Part shown: positions 5,078-5,735 of the stretch, one piece after another
How the letters are laid out: every line of letters begins with the position of its first letter
How positions within the stretch are numbered: the first letter of the stretch is position 1
Source: Desulfobacterales bacterium
GTDB lineage: Bacteria; Desulfobacterota; Desulfobacteria; Desulfobacterales; C00003060
Direction: 5' to 3'
Length of the DNA stretch: 5,735 nucleotides
Assembly: GCA_020347085.1 (NCBI GenBank)
Contig: CP070769.1
Span: 143,492 to 149,226 of the forward strand
Position numbers and translations under genes: made by a program
The notes under the pieces: generated by a model
The model's input: only the letters and a program-made list of their open reading frames with translations
Told to the model about the DNA's origin: nothing
Database searches by the model: none

Positions 5078-5735
5078 AAAGAGTACATATTCTCATAAAT
5101 CCTGTTGCGGGCGGCAAGAAATCCAGGAAGCTGTATCCTGCCGTGCTGCGCCGACTGGGCGAGTCCGGGGTGACATGTGATGTGACGGTTAGCCAATATC
5201 CTGGACAAATCACGGACCTGGCAAGCGAACTTGCTGCCCGGGGGTGTGAAACCGTTGTTGTCTGTGGGGGCGACGGGACAGTCAATGAGGTGGTCAACGG
5301 AATAGCCGGCACGGACACTGCCCTGGGGATTGTACCTCTAGGCACTGCAAACGATTTTGCCGCCAACGTGGGGATAACAGACATTAACAGTGCGTATGCT
5401 ATCATCAAGCAAAGACGAACGAAAAAGATAGACCTGGTTAGAGTCAATCATGACAAGTTCTTTGCTGGCACTGCATGTCTGGGCTTTGATGCAGAGGTGG
5501 CTGCTTTTGCCAGGAAGAGAAGGATGGATCCCTTTTTGATGCACGTTGCGGGCGGCCTGTTCAAATTCTTTTCCTATAAGCCACAGACTGTAGAGCTCAG
5601 ATTTGATGGGGAAAAGTTTTTTGGGGATGTCTTCCTTGTGGCCTTTGGCAATATCAGGTCCTACGCCAAGGGTATGCGCATTACGCCTCAGGCCGTATTT
5701 GATGATGCCTACCTGGACATCTGTGTTGTTAAGGG
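5074..5735 (+). CDS. Diacylglycerol kinase-family (DagK/YegS/LCB5-like) lipid kinase, 3' end outside the window
   Basis: The frame is open from TTG 5074 to the right edge, giving 220 codons of an expected 290-320. The start MKRVHILINPVAGGKKS fits the family N-terminus exactly. GGDGTVNEVVNG (65-76) is the nucleotide-binding GGDGT motif, PLGTANDFA (88-96) the second catalytic-domain motif, and GFDAEV (137-142) and FGNIRSYAKGM (191-201) belong to the C-terminal lid region. The enzyme should phosphorylate diacylglycerol or a related lipid with ATP at the inner face of the membrane; the true lipid is unknown. TTG is the only start possible near the N-terminus because TAG (5071-5073) lies immediately upstream in frame. 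TTG overlaps the tatA stop as TTGA and has no good ribosome binding site, so translation is probably coupled to tatA. Confidence 0.9.
   Translation, partial: MKRVHILINPVAGGKKSRKLYPAVLRRLGESGVTCDVTVSQYPGQITDLASELAARGCETVVVCGGDGTVNEVVNGIAGTDTALGIVPLGTANDFAANVGITDINSAYAIIKQRRTKKIDLVRVNHDKFFAGTACLGFDAEVAAFARKRRMDPFLMHVAGGLFKFFSYKPQTVELRFDGEKFFGDVFLVAFGNIRSYAKGMRITPQAVFDDAYLDICVVK

Overview
The window is an ordinary-looking stretch of bacterial chromosome of roughly balanced base composition, densely coded, with short intergenic gaps that carry small degenerate repeats. The adenylate kinase with an unusual Cys/His LID, the stand-alone cyclic-nucleotide-binding protein, the GHMP kinase and the repeat-littered gaps would fit a Desulfobacterota (deltaproteobacterial) genome. 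That assignment is an inference from protein style; the window has no rRNA or other decisive marker. I see no transposase, phage gene, CRISPR array, tRNA or rRNA.

Layout, left to right. (1) The last 19 codons of an unidentified + strand gene. (2) A + strand pair: a two-TM potassium channel with a cytoplasmic RCK (TrkA-like) regulatory region, then 16 nt later a small protein that is essentially one cyclic-nucleotide-binding domain. (3) A convergent junction near 1811-1896 holding an imperfect inverted repeat that contains both stop codons. (4) Two - strand genes: adenylate kinase (2625-3299, start corrected to an internal ATG behind a strong ribosome binding site), then a membrane-anchored DUF218/YdcF-SanA-like protein (1892-2536), separated by a 12-bp perfect hairpin. 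(5) A 233-bp divergent control region (3300-3532) with a candidate promoter on each strand and a 7-bp inverted repeat just downstream of the + strand -10 box. (6) A + strand GHMP-family sugar kinase. (7) A 174-bp gap with a good sigma-70-type promoter, a second copy of the palindromic repeat and a 15-bp tandem repeat. (8) A + strand pair, tatA then a diacylglycerol-kinase-family lipid kinase, overlapping by TTGA; the kinase runs off the right edge.

The most plausible functional unit is the channel plus cyclic-nucleotide-binding protein, which could be one K+ channel regulated both by its own RCK domain and by a separate nucleotide sensor. The other genes are mainly housekeeping or envelope functions (nucleotide balance, Tat export, lipid phosphorylation, possible sugar activation) with no evident single pathway. 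I found no strong case for a wholly new system; the leads are the channel/sensor pair, the operator-like site at the GHMP kinase promoter and the dispersed palindromic repeat.
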